Assembly (NCBI RefSeq): GCF_002812725.1
Contig: NZ_NMUN01000002.1
Span: 310,001 to 374,000 of the forward strand
Direction: 5' to 3'
DNA from: Microbacterium sp. BR1
GTDB taxonomy: Bacteria; Actinomycetota; Actinomycetes; Actinomycetales; Microbacteriaceae
DNA: 64,000 bases
The notes below the pieces were generated by a model. The model was not told the origin of the DNA and ran no database searches. It worked only from the letters and a program-made list of their open reading frames with translations. The position numbers and the translations under genes are program-made. Shown in pieces: positions 27,687 to 35,208 of the stretch. The stretch's first letter is position 1. Every line of letters starts with the position of its first letter.

Positions 27687-27776
27687 TTTCGGGCCCGCGA
27701 AGCGCGTTGAGTGGTCAATGACAGCCGATCGTCATCGGCGCCGTGGCTCGCTGGAGTTTCGTATTACATTAATGAC

Positions 27777-28040
27777 ATGGCTGCGGACGAGACGATCAAC
27801 GGCGCGCCGGTCACCGAAGCGCTGATCGCCGAGTGGGCGGCCGACGCCGAGGTCGGCTATGACCTCCCGGCCTTGAGGAAGCGCGGTCGGGGGCGGCCGG
27901 GGCGGGGCGCGGAGCCGTCGCAGGTAGTTGCCCTGCGTCTGACGGCCGAGGAGCTTGCCGCCCTCGACGCAGCTGCTGCTCGTGAGCACAAGTCTCGCTC
28001 GGATCTCATCCGCGAGGCCCTCGCGATGTACGCGGCGTGA
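27777..28040 (+). CDS. Ribbon-helix-helix (CopG-like) protein, antitoxin-like
   Basis: 87 residues from the ATG at 27777. The C-terminus carries an RHH fold: SQVVALRLTAEELAALDAAA, then AREHKSRSDLIREALAMY. It probably binds DNA as a dimer and represses its own promoter, where GTATTACATTAATGACA lies just upstream of the start. No toxin gene follows; the next 70 bases run into the convergent excisionase-like gene. It may be an orphan antitoxin or a mobilization regulator. Confidence 0.65.
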   Translation: MAADETINGAPVTEALIAEWAADAEVGYDLPALRKRGRGRPGRGAEPSQVVALRLTAEELAALDAAAAREHKSRSDLIREALAMYAA

Positions 28041-28110
28041 GGGTTCGCGAGACCGGCCTCAAGCAGGGGTTCCCGTGGACGATGCCGTTCAGGCCGCGTT
28101 CTGCCCTAAC

Positions 28111-28347
28111 TCAGCGACCCGTGAGTACGTCGTCGGTGCGTGTGCACGCCCGACTCTCCATCCAGTCGAGGACGCCGGAGCGCTTATACAGGATCGTCTT
28201 CGCAGAAATGCGGTAGAAGGTCGGGCCGCCACCGCGGTATCGCAGCTGCGCGAGAGCCGCGCGCGTCATGTGCATCATCTGGGCGGCGTCATCGAGATCG
28301 AGCCATTCATCCGCGGCATCCACTTCCTGTCCCCTCTGCGTAACCAT
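28111..28347 (-). CDS. Excisionase-like helix-turn-helix protein
   Basis: 78 residues from the ATG at 28347; a GTG at 28362 would add five. It has a MerR/excisionase-type helix-turn-helix: EWLDLDDAAQMMHMTRAALA, then QLRYRGGGPTFYRISAKTIL. This resembles AlpA/Xis proteins that direct excision by tyrosine integrases. It is divergent from the regulator gene that precedes the integrase, a typical layout for integrative elements. Confidence 0.7.
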   Translation of the reverse strand: MVTQRGQEVDAADEWLDLDDAAQMMHMTRAALAQLRYRGGGPTFYRISAKTILYKRSGVLDWMESRACTRTDDVLTGR

Positions 28348-28421
28348 GTCATCAATACGCACAAGCTAGAACCACTTGCGTAGCTATGTCAATAGCGCGC
28401 ACCGTGTGGCATCATGTCGAT

Positions 28422-29084
28422 GTGAGCAAGACGATCAGACTCTCGGGCCGCAGCATTCTCGTGCCGCCAGGCCTGTCGTTGAAGCCGATCATCGAAGCCG
28501 ACATGCTCGTCGGAAGAGATGACATCGTCGGGCTCGAAGACGACGAGCGGGCCCGTGTTCGCCTGCGACTCGAATACTCCTCGGATGCGGGCAGGTACGA
28601 GATCGCCGAGTTCGCACTCGATCGGGGCCAGCTGCCGCTCGAGATCGGTGGGGCGCTGCTCCGCACAGTTCGCGTCCACACCATCGCGCGACGCGCCATC
28701 GCCTACTCGCTGCCGCTGTGGACTATCGGCATCATCATGCTCCGCGACAAACAGCGCCAAGGAATGCTCGACGACTTCGCGCCGTTCGAGCCCACGCATC
28801 CGGAGACCCTTCACCTAACGGCGCTGGTCTATCGCATCGCAGAGATCTCGAACGAAAATCCGGCGCTCGCCGTAGCCGAAACGATGGGGCTGAAGCAGCG
28901 GACAGCGACGAACTGGATCGCGCGGGCCCGGTCTGGGGGCTACATGACGACGGTCGTCGATCAGCCCGGAGCGCGACTCATCGCAATGGGCCTGATGGAG
29001 AAGATGGGTATTGAGCCCGACATCTCCGACGAGGAGCACCAGGCATTTCTCGACTCACTGATCGGTCGCCATGGGAACGATTGA
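28422..29084 (+). CDS. Putative regulator upstream of the integrase
   Basis: 220 residues from the GTG at 28422; ATG 28386 is possible. The N-terminal half is unrecognised. The C-terminal half contains a helix-turn-helix-like stretch, NPALAVAETMGLKQRTATNW followed by IARARSGGYM, as in small regulators beside actinobacterial integrases. Its end overlaps the integrase start by 14 bases, so the two are co-translated. It probably controls integrase expression, based on context. Confidence 0.65.
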   Translation: MSKTIRLSGRSILVPPGLSLKPIIEADMLVGRDDIVGLEDDERARVRLRLEYSSDAGRYEIAEFALDRGQLPLEIGGALLRTVRVHTIARRAIAYSLPLWTIGIIMLRDKQRQGMLDDFAPFEPTHPETLHLTALVYRIAEISNENPALAVAETMGLKQRTATNWIARARSGGYMTTVVDQPGARLIAMGLMEKMGIEPDISDEEHQAFLDSLIGRHGND

Positions 29085-30222
29085 GGCCTACGAGACAGGC
29101 GCGGGCAAGCGGTATCGCGTCCGCTACCGAACGCCAGATCACCGCCAGACCGACAAGCGCGGCTTCCGCACCAAGCGCGACGCCGACCTCTTCCTCGCCA
29201 CCGTCGAAGTCTCGAAGGCAACGGGGGAGTACATCGAACCAGCTCGGGCGCGCACCACGATCGCCGAACTCGGAGTCGGATGGCTCGAGGCAAAGCGTTC
29301 GCGACTGAAGCCGTCGAGCTACAAGGCGCTCGAAGACGCATGGCGCGTCTACGTCATGCCGCGGTGGGGAACCACTCAGGTCTCGGCAATTGCGCACAGC
29401 GACGTGCGAACGTGGGTCTCGCAGCTGTCCGCGGGCACCGCGAAGACGAACCGGCGAGACCATCCGCGCACTCGTGCGCAAGGCGCGAGACCCAAGAGCG
29501 CAACGGTCGTGATTCGCGCACACGGGGTGCTCGCATCCGTCCTCGACATCGCGGTCAAGGATCGCCGCATCCCGCACAACCCTGCGCGCGGTGTCGATAA
29601 CCTGCCTCGGAAGGGCAGAAAGGCGCACCGATACCTCAGCCACCAGGAGATCGAGCGCCTCGCCGTCGCATCCGGAGATCACTCGACCGTCGTGTACCTC
29701 GCGGCGTACACAGGGCTTCGTTGGGGCGAGTTAACCGCGCTGCGCGTCCGCGATGTTGATGCCTTGCGCCGGCGGCTCGCGGTGAACGAGAACGCCGTGC
29801 GTGTGGGCGCGCAGATCCACGTAGGGACGCCGAAGACCCACGAACTGCGGTCGGTGCCGTACCCCGAGTTTCTCGAACTGCCGATCGCGCAGTTGTGCGA
29901 GGGGAAGTCGCGCGATGCGATCCTGTTCGGCGACGGCCTCGACTATCTGCCGCGCCCGCGGGCCTCGGGGAAGTCACGTTCGTGGTTCACGACCGCGATG
30001 GACATGGCCGGCCTTGAGCGGATGACGGTGCACGACCTGCGTCACACGGCCGCATCGCTCGCGATCAGTTCGGGCGCGAATGTGAAGGCGGTGCAGCGGA
30101 TGCTCGGCCACGCGTCCGCGGCCATGACGCTAGATGTCTACGCCGACCTGTTCGACGACGACCTGGACACGGTGTCGGCGTCGCTTAATGCTGCGCGGAC
30201 GCGTGCCGTCGCCGCGACTTAG
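29071..30222 (+). CDS. Tyrosine recombinase/phage-type integrase
   Basis: 383 residues. The N-terminus is an AP2-like arm-binding domain (YRVRYRTPDHRQTDKRGFRT). A SAM-like core-binding domain follows, then the catalytic domain with YTGLRWGELTALRV (Arg), MTVHDLRHTAASLA (HxxR), MLGHASAAMTLDVYADLF (His and Tyr). The gene is complete. It would integrate and excise the island, probably at the tRNA-like sequence near 32.7 kb, although no matching attP core was found next to the gene. Confidence 0.92.
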   Translation: MGTIEAYETGAGKRYRVRYRTPDHRQTDKRGFRTKRDADLFLATVEVSKATGEYIEPARARTTIAELGVGWLEAKRSRLKPSSYKALEDAWRVYVMPRWGTTQVSAIAHSDVRTWVSQLSAGTAKTNRRDHPRTRAQGARPKSATVVIRAHGVLASVLDIAVKDRRIPHNPARGVDNLPRKGRKAHRYLSHQEIERLAVASGDHSTVVYLAAYTGLRWGELTALRVRDVDALRRRLAVNENAVRVGAQIHVGTPKTHELRSVPYPEFLELPIAQLCEGKSRDAILFGDGLDYLPRPRASGKSRSWFTTAMDMAGLERMTVHDLRHTAASLAISSGANVKAVQRMLGHASAAMTLDVYADLFDDDLDTVSASLNAARTRAVAAT

Positions 30223-30232
30223 TCAATTGACT
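30221..30232. repeat. Perfect 12-bp palindrome at the integrase stop
   Basis: AGTCAATTGACT overlaps the TAG stop codon of the integrase gene. Too short and T-poor for a terminator; it could be a recombinase or regulator site. Confidence 0.4.
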
Positions 30233-30250
30233 GACGGAAAGTGCTCGTCG

Positions 30251-30686
30251 ATGAAACCGTGGGCAGCTGGGCTAGGCGGTGTGGTGTCACTGCCAAGCGG
30301 TCGATTGGTGCGCGGGCGCGGGCTGAGAAGCGGCCCGATCGACGTTGGCTGACGCGCCGGATTTCGGGGTGTATCTCAGGGCCCGCATGCACCAGGCGAG
30401 TTGGCAATCGCAGTGGATTGCGTGGCCGGACTTCCGTCTGCCTCGAGAGCCGTCGAGCGCGCTATCCGCACTACGTGAGGCTTAGGACCGGTCGGCCACC
30501 GAGAGGGTGGAGATTGCTTGCGGTGGCGGGACAGGGCGAACGGGAACCGCTCTCGCCATCCTCGCACGGTACGACGGGGTACCGGCCGATGACGCCGTCG
30601 CATGGGTGCGCGCCGCCTATCGGCGCAACGCCGTCGAAACCCCCTGGCAGCGCAAGTTCGTGCGTGAGGCACAGCTACCGCTCTGA
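30251..30686 (+). pseudogene. Decayed actinobacterial protein-tyrosine phosphatase gene
   Basis: The frame from 30251 reads VVSLPSGRLVRGRGLRSG. After a shift near 30327 the next phase reads PDFGVYLRARMHQASWQSQW, then IAWPDFRLP, up to an in-frame TAG at 30483. It continues with VEIACGGGTGRTGTALAILA and AVETPWQRKFVREAQLPL to TGA at 30684. CGGGTGR is the CX5R phosphatase signature, and the PDFGxYL, WPDF and ETPWQR segments match the family in order. One frameshift and one nonsense codon make it non-functional. Confidence 0.75.
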
Positions 30687-30831
30687 CCCGAAAACGATCG
30701 TTTCCGGGACTATGATCCGCTGTTGGCCGCGAGCGGTCCGCAAACGGGGGCCGTATCGAAACCGGCTTTCGGGACAGGCGGTTTCGGTACACAGTTTCGG
30801 GCCAGCCGGGTCCGAGTTAGGTGGTCATGGT

Positions 30832-31485
30832 TTAGCGGTCGTCGTCGTCAGAAAGGTCTTCGAGCACTTCGAACGGCGACTCTACGTCGCCGCGCCATGC
30901 CTCGATGCCTTCACGGATTGCGAGAACGGCAACCACGAGAGCAGCCACGGAGTCGGCCCACCACCATCCGAACAGGGTGTTGAGAATGAGGCCGATGAAC
31001 ACGGCCCCCGAGAGGTAGACGCACAGGATGAGCTGCTTTGCGTCGGCCATGACGCTCTTAGAGTCCAGTTCGCGACCGGTGCGCACTTCAAACCACGCCA
31101 GAAGCGGCATGATGACCAAGCTCAATGCGGTGATACCCAGGCCGAGCAGGCTGTGTTCCGGTCCCTCCTGGGTGATCAGACTCGTTACCGCGTCGACGGT
31201 CACGTAGGCGGCGAGGGCAAAGAACGCGAGGCCGATTGCGCGAACGGTGACCTTCTCCCAACGCTCGGGGTCTTTCCTCGTGAACTGCCAGGCGATTGCT
31301 GCGGCTGACAGCACTTCCACGATGGAGTCGAGCCCGAAGCCGATCAGTGCTGCGGACGACGCCAGCGTGCCGGCCCAAATCGCGACGATCGCCTCGATGA
31401 CGTTGTAGGAGATCGTGAAGCCCACGATGAAGCGCACTCGGCGGTGCAGCTTCGCGCGACGTTCGCCGCTCAGAACCGCGCTCAT
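30832..31485 (-). CDS. Cation diffusion facilitator-like efflux protein
   Basis: 217 residues from the ATG at 31485. Several membrane segments are visible, for example FIVGFTISYNVIEAIVAIWA and SLLGLGITALSLVIMPLLAW. Conserved CDF-type residues occur in SAALIGFGLDSIVEVLSA (GxxxD of helix 2) and GWWWADSVAALVVAVLAIRE (helix 5, AD pair). The cytoplasmic tail is short and acidic. It would export a divalent metal, and its partner regulator suggests cadmium or lead. The start overlaps the regulator's stop by 3 bases (ATGA), giving a two-gene operon. Confidence 0.85.
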   Translation of the reverse strand: MSAVLSGERRAKLHRRVRFIVGFTISYNVIEAIVAIWAGTLASSAALIGFGLDSIVEVLSAAAIAWQFTRKDPERWEKVTVRAIGLAFFALAAYVTVDAVTSLITQEGPEHSLLGLGITALSLVIMPLLAWFEVRTGRELDSKSVMADAKQLILCVYLSGAVFIGLILNTLFGWWWADSVAALVVAVLAIREGIEAWRGDVESPFEVLEDLSDDDDR

Positions 31486-31841
31486 GCGCTCGCCCCCGTT
31501 CCGCAGCAACCCGGCACGGTGCAGGAGGAGTCGATGCAAGGTGCGCTCTCATCGACTGCCAACGTCACGTCTACGAGCGTCTTCAACGCTGCTGCAAGGT
31601 GAGGGTCGGCGATTTCGTAGCGGGTCTGTCGACCCTCGGGCTCGGCGACGACAATCCCACAGTCCCGAAGGCATGTGAGGTGGTTCGACACGTTTGACCG
31701 TGACAGGCCAAGATCGCGGGAAAGGACAGCCGGATAGCTCGGCTCGTCGAGCAACCTCATCAGGATGCGAGAGCGGGTCGGATCAGCCATGGCCCGGCCG
31801 AGCCGGTTCATGACGTCAAGTCGCGAGGTAATAGTCAGCAT
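31482..31841 (-). CDS. ArsR-family metal sensor, CmtR-like
   Basis: 119 residues from the ATG at 31841. Winged-helix repressor: GRAMADPTRSRILMRLLDEP, then LGLSRSNVSNHLTCLRDCGI, as in CmtR of mycobacteria. CmtR binds Cd(II) or Pb(II) through Cys residues in the LTCLRDCG helix and the C-terminal tail. Both helix cysteines are present here and the tail has more (APCIDSSCTVPGCCG). Metal would release it from the palindrome over its own start. The metal assignment is by homology. Confidence 0.88.
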   Translation of the reverse strand: MLTITSRLDVMNRLGRAMADPTRSRILMRLLDEPSYPAVLSRDLGLSRSNVSNHLTCLRDCGIVVAEPEGRQTRYEIADPHLAAALKTLVDVTLAVDESAPCIDSSCTVPGCCGTGASA

Positions 31842-31866
31842 GCGATGACTATACATCGGATGCTGA
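31835..31866. promoter_or_regulatory. Operator palindrome over the CmtR-like start codon
   Basis: TCAGCAT...CGATG on one side mirrors CATCG...ATGCTGA on the other, spanning 32 bp and including the start codon. It fits an ArsR-family operator with a leaderless or near-leaderless transcript. Confidence 0.7.
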
Positions 31867-32588
31867 CTTATTGAGAGGTGGCCAATCGTCTGTGGTCATT
31901 GAGAGAGCTACTGGCCCGCCTTTGTGGGTTTCCGCAAACGTTCAAAACTGATCGATTGCGGCACGACGACCAGGTGCAGCGCCGCGATGTCGGCACGCCG
32001 TGCCGAAACCGTGTGCCGAAACCCCCAGGCCCCGAAACTGAAATTCGTCGTTTGCGGTACCCATCGCCGGCGGAGACAGGCCGGTGACAACCGCAGCTGA
32101 GGCAGCTCCCGCCCGCGATACATGCGTCCATTCTCGTCGCGGGCCGGGCACAGCACCGAGCTCCCTCAAAGGATTCTTCAGTGGTGACCCGCATCAGAGC
32201 GATGATCGAAGCAATCACCACTGGGACATGTCTCACGGGAATTCGAGTGATGAGCCTGGGACATCTACCACCGCACACCGGGGCTGATCTGGACATCTGT
32301 TGGTGGAATTCACCATCTCCACCGAAGGGCTGGCCCATGCTGTCGCTGACGGCGCTCAATGCTCTGCCTCCGAGGTGCGCATCTGCTCCGGGGGTCCCCA
32401 CGCCGGGTGCGCCCGGCATCCAAGCTGCGACGCCGTGCGATGCCTTCGATTCCCATGCAGCGTATTGAATCGGCGTCGAGCGATTGTCATAACTCCCGTT
32501 ACCAGTTACCCACGGCATCCACAATCCGCGACCGGCATCCTCCCGGGAGACAGGGCGGCGACACCTTGATCGTGTGTTTCCTGCTCAC
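31867..32588. other. Long non-coding stretch at the island edge
   Basis: About 700 bases with only short, conflicting reading frames on both strands. Apart from the inverted-repeat copies near 32.0 kb I see no gene. It is probably decayed mobile DNA. Confidence 0.45.
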
Positions 32589-32610
32589 AAAATGTGGGCA
32601 AAATGTGGGC
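32589..32610. repeat. Tandem 11-bp repeat AAAATGTGGGC, two copies
   Basis: Two exact adjacent copies. The frame reads CGQNVG, a tail often seen at the ends of actinobacterial phage-type integrase genes next to their attachment site. It may be the stub of a lost integrase. Confidence 0.45.
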
Positions 32611-32635
32611 AAAACGCGTTTCGACGAGAATGCGA

Positions 32636-32673
32636 GGGCCCGAGATCCGCGTAATTGCGGGGATCTCGGGCCC
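32636..32673. terminator. Strong hairpin beside the tRNA-like gene
   Basis: GGGCCCGAGATCC pairs perfectly with GGATCTCGGGCCC around a 12-base loop. It lies just past the 3' end of the minus-strand tRNA-like structure and probably terminates its transcript. Confidence 0.75.
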
Positions 32674-32683
32674 TTCAAACTAG

Positions 32684-32755
32684 ACGCGACGGCGGGAGTC
32701 GAACCCGCAACACGACCGGTATGAACCGGAGCCCGGGACCACCCGGATCGCCGCG
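32684..32755 (-). tRNA. tRNA-like structure, Met-like but with shortened anticodon loop
   Basis: On the minus strand CGCGGCG pairs with CGTCGCG (one G-T) as a 7-bp acceptor stem. The T arm is normal: GCGGG, loop TTCGACT, CCCGC. The anticodon region folds as CCGGT-TCAT-ACCGG, a 5-bp stem with a 4-base loop instead of 7. The D arm CCGGG-TGGT-CCCGG also has a tetraloop. It is either a degenerate tRNA-Met relic or an unusual tRNA-like RNA. Its 3' end faces the island, as expected for an attachment site. Confidence 0.4.
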
Positions 32756-33021
32756 ATGACTCGACCGTAACGACATCCGTCGGTGCCGTCGAGTGCCATG
32801 ACCGATCGTGACGGATCGTTTCCGCGGATGACACATTCCGGACACGGATGCCTCGGGCAGCGACGGGAATGGCGCACAGAACGATCGTCGCGGTCTTTCA
32901 CTGGACGGAAATGTCTTGGCGCGACGGACGTCACGGGAGCCTAATAGAAAGGCGAACTCATGGAACAGGACGCGGCCGGGCGGCTGCATCCTGTTCCCCC
33001 CTCTCGGCGTCAGGAACGAAC

Positions 33022-33246
33022 ATGACCACCACACTCGATGACCTGCAGAAGATGCTCTCGGTCGACGGATACGTGCTGTCCGTCGAGACCGGGCAAGACC
33101 GGACGAACGCCGTCATCACGGCGGGCGAGGGCGTCTGCAGTGACTGCCTCGTCCCCAAGGTCGTCATGACCGGGATGCTGGCGAAGGCGCTCGACGTCCC
33201 GGCCGACACGATCAGCCTGGAATACCCCGACGACCAGGCGCACTGA
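33022..33246 (+). CDS. Small conserved-type protein of unknown function
   Basis: 74 residues. It contains two cysteines in GEGVCSDCLVPKVVMTGMLA, a CxxC that could bind metal or be redox-active. It is acidic and soluble. The next gene starts two bases after its stop, so the two are in one operon. First intact coding sequence after the tRNA-like edge. I do not recognise the family. Confidence 0.6.
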   Translation: MTTTLDDLQKMLSVDGYVLSVETGQDRTNAVITAGEGVCSDCLVPKVVMTGMLAKALDVPADTISLEYPDDQAH

Positions 33247-33247
33247 C

Positions 33248-33541
33248 GTGGCCGTCGCGAGCATCGTCAGGTTCACCTTCCGCCCCGAGGTCAGGGACGA
33301 GATCCCGGCGCTCGTGGACGAGATGCTCCGGGTGACACGGACCTTCGCCGGGCTCGAGCGGCTCGACATCCTCCGCGATGCAGCGGACCCCGACACCTGG
33401 ACGCTCTACGAGGTCTGGTCCGGGCGGGAATCCGAGGACGCCTATCGGGCCTTCCGGGCGACGCCCGAGGGTGCGATTCCGCGTCTCGGAGAGGTGCTGG
33501 CCGCGCCGCCGATCCTCGAGAACTTCGTCGTCAGCGACTAG
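33248..33541 (+). CDS. Antibiotic biosynthesis monooxygenase (ABM)-domain protein
   Basis: 97 residues from a GTG. A dimeric alpha+beta-barrel ABM/YgiN-type fold is suggested by IVRFTFRPEVRDEIPALVDE, TFAGLERLDILRDAADPDTW and TLYEVWSGRESEDAYRAFRA. Members include small cofactor-free monooxygenases and quinol-handling proteins; the substrate here is unknown. It ends four bases into the convergent WYL regulator gene. Confidence 0.8.
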   Translation: MAVASIVRFTFRPEVRDEIPALVDEMLRVTRTFAGLERLDILRDAADPDTWTLYEVWSGRESEDAYRAFRATPEGAIPRLGEVLAAPPILENFVVSD

Positions 33542-34545
33542 CGCCACACGTGACTGGGCGCGGGATGCGGCTGTGCGGGCGCGGCCTCCAGGGCCGCGAG
33601 CATCCGGACCAGAGTCTCGCGAAGCTCTGAGCGCGCGGGCTCGGCGAGGTCGGTCGTGTACCCGACCCCCTCGGGAATCCATGACATCCCGTACATCGTC
33701 TCGCGGAAGTCCCGCCCGCCGACGGGCCACCAGGTGCGTCGATCGTCGACGGCCTCGGCGCCCTGCGACCATTGGCCGAACGCGGCGCGCATCTCGTCGA
33801 TCGGCATGTTCATGACCACGCTGGCCTCGACCGCCGTGCGGACCCACGAGGTAGCGACGGTGATGTGTTCGTCGATCTGCTCGGCCGTGAGGTCGCGCGG
33901 CGCGAACAGCACGCGGGTGTGCTGCAGGTCGGCCAGGCGATCGACGCGGAACGTGCGCCAGTCGTCGCGATCGAGATCCCAGCACAGCAGGTACCAGTTG
34001 CGTTCGGCGGGCGCGAGGACATACGGATCGACGCGTCGCGCGGTCACGACATCCGACGCCGACGTGTAGGTGAACCGCACGCGTTCGTGGTCTCGGCAGG
34101 CGAGCGCGAGCTCACCCAGCACGTCCGGTGAGACGGCCGAACCCGCCCCGATCCCTGTCGGCTGCACCGTCGCGGCGAGGGCGTTCACGCGACGACGGAG
34201 AGTCGCCGGCAGTACCTGTTCGAGCTTTGCGAGTGCGGCCAGGGTCGTTTCGGGTCCGCCGACCAGTCGCTGCGTCGCCGCGGCCCGCAGGCCGATGGCC
34301 ATCGTCACGGCCTCGTCGTCGGTGAGCAGCAGGGGAGGCAGGGCGGATCCGGCCTCCAGCCGGTAACCCCCGGCCGAACCCGGTACCGACTCGATGCGGT
34401 AACCGAGCTCGCGGAGCCTCTCGACATCCCGCCGAACGGTCCGCTCGGTGACACCCAGGCGCTCCGCCAGCTCGGATCCCGGCCAGTGCCGGTGCGTCTG
34501 CAACATGTTGAGGAGCGTCAGCGCCCTCGTCGTCGTATCGGACAT
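33538..34545 (-). CDS. YafY-type HTH/WYL transcriptional regulator
   Basis: 335 residues from MSDTTTR (ATG 34545); the frame runs 32 codons further but that part duplicates promoter DNA. The N-terminal HTH_11 reads THRHWPGSELAERLGVTERT then VRRDVERLRELGYRIES. The WYL ligand-binding domain includes ARRVDPYVLAPAERNWYLLC and WDLDRDDWRTFRVDRL, and a WCX-like C-terminus. It was probably divergent from the DrrAB-type exporter now at 47 kb, whose promoter carries a copy of its start region. Confidence 0.88.
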   Translation of the reverse strand: MSDTTTRALTLLNMLQTHRHWPGSELAERLGVTERTVRRDVERLRELGYRIESVPGSAGGYRLEAGSALPPLLLTDDEAVTMAIGLRAAATQRLVGGPETTLAALAKLEQVLPATLRRRVNALAATVQPTGIGAGSAVSPDVLGELALACRDHERVRFTYTSASDVVTARRVDPYVLAPAERNWYLLCWDLDRDDWRTFRVDRLADLQHTRVLFAPRDLTAEQIDEHITVATSWVRTAVEASVVMNMPIDEMRAAFGQWSQGAEAVDDRRTWWPVGGRDFRETMYGMSWIPEGVGYTTDLAEPARSELRETLVRMLAALEAAPAQPHPAPSHVWR

Positions 34546-34588
34546 GGCCCCAAGACTGCCCGATGATGAGGACAGGATGTGTCCGCAT
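34521..34588. repeat. 68-bp direct repeat, left copy (WYL gene start and promoter)
   Basis: Matches 46960-47027 at 65 of 68 positions. It includes the first codons of the WYL regulator and GGACAGGATGTGTCC (34570-34584), an inverted repeat that is a likely operator. Confidence 0.9.
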
Positions 34589-34610
34589 CCGTCTTCGCGT
34601 TGGCGGTCGC

Positions 34611-35207
34611 TCAGTGGGCGGGCAACGTGCGTGGCCGCCAACCCTCGCGGCGCGCTTCGAAACGGGCGATCGCGTCCTCGTTACGGAGAGTAAGCCCGAT
34701 GTCGTCGAGGCCGTGGAGGAGGCGCCAGCGGGTGTATTCGTCGATCTGGAATGAGATGCACTCGTCACCGATGCGCGCTTCACGCTGGTGCAGGTCGACG
34801 GTCATGGTGATGCCGGGGGACGCCTCGATCGCAGCCCAGGTGCGTTCGAGGTCGTCATCGGAAATGGCACCAGTGAGAAGCCCTTGTTTGCCGGAGTTAC
34901 CGCGGAAGATGTCTGCGAATTTCGGGCTCAGGACGACCCTGAAGCCGTAGTCGCGGAGTGCCCAGACAGCATGCTCACGGCTCGAACCTGTGCCGAAGTC
35001 GGGTCCGGCGATGAGGATGCTGGCGTTCCGGTAGACGGGTTGGTTCAGAACGAAGCCGGGGTCCTGCCGCCAGTTGAAAAACAGAGCATCCTCGAAGCCG
35101 GTCTTCGTAATCCTCTTGAGGTGGGCGGCAGGAATGATCTGGTCGGTGTCGACCGCCGATCGCTTCAGCGGTGCGGCTACGCCGGTGTGGGTCGTGAATG
35201 CGTCCAC
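34611..35207 (-). CDS. leuD: 3-isopropylmalate dehydratase small-subunit family protein (LeuD-like)
   Basis: 198 residues. Swivel-domain subunit of an aconitase-superfamily hydro-lyase; the substrate-binding loop is [20 protein letters not shown]. The start [20 protein letters not shown], then [20 protein letters not shown], is typical of LeuD. Its start follows the leuC-like stop by a single base. In its present neighbourhood there are no leuA or leuB genes; the partners are CoA-transferase and lyase genes. It may hydrate citraconate rather than make leucine, a side activity known for this family. Confidence 0.85.
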   Translation of the reverse strand: MDAFTTHTGVAAPLKRSAVDTDQIIPAAHLKRITKTGFEDALFFNWRQDPGFVLNQPVYRNASILIAGPDFGTGSSREHAVWALRDYGFRVVLSPKFADIFRGNSGKQGLLTGAISDDDLERTWAAIEASPGITMTVDLHQREARIGDECISFQIDEYTRWRLLHGLDDIGLTLRNEDAIARFEARREGWRPRTLPAH

Positions 35208-35208
35208 A

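Larger units (their letters stand above)
30780..32023. mobile_element. Cation-efflux module bracketed by 21-bp inverted repeats
   Basis: The repeat at 30780-30800 (starts GGTTTCGGTACAC) matches the complement of 32003-32023 (GGTTTCGGCACAC...) at 19 of 21 positions. Further GTTTCGG-like copies lie outside each. Between them are only the CDF transporter and its regulator. This looks like a small transposon or integron-like unit that lost, or never had, its own recombinase. Confidence 0.5.

Noticed and set aside
30241..31308. 355-codon plus-strand open frame across the phosphatase remnant and CDF gene
   Set aside because: It reads the wrong phase of the remnant and then the antisense of the CDF gene. 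No coherent protein.
32359..32724. 121-codon open frame ending in DATAGVEPATRPV
   Set aside because: The end is the antisense of the tRNA-like structure, a familiar artefact. At most the CGQNVG part is an integrase stub.
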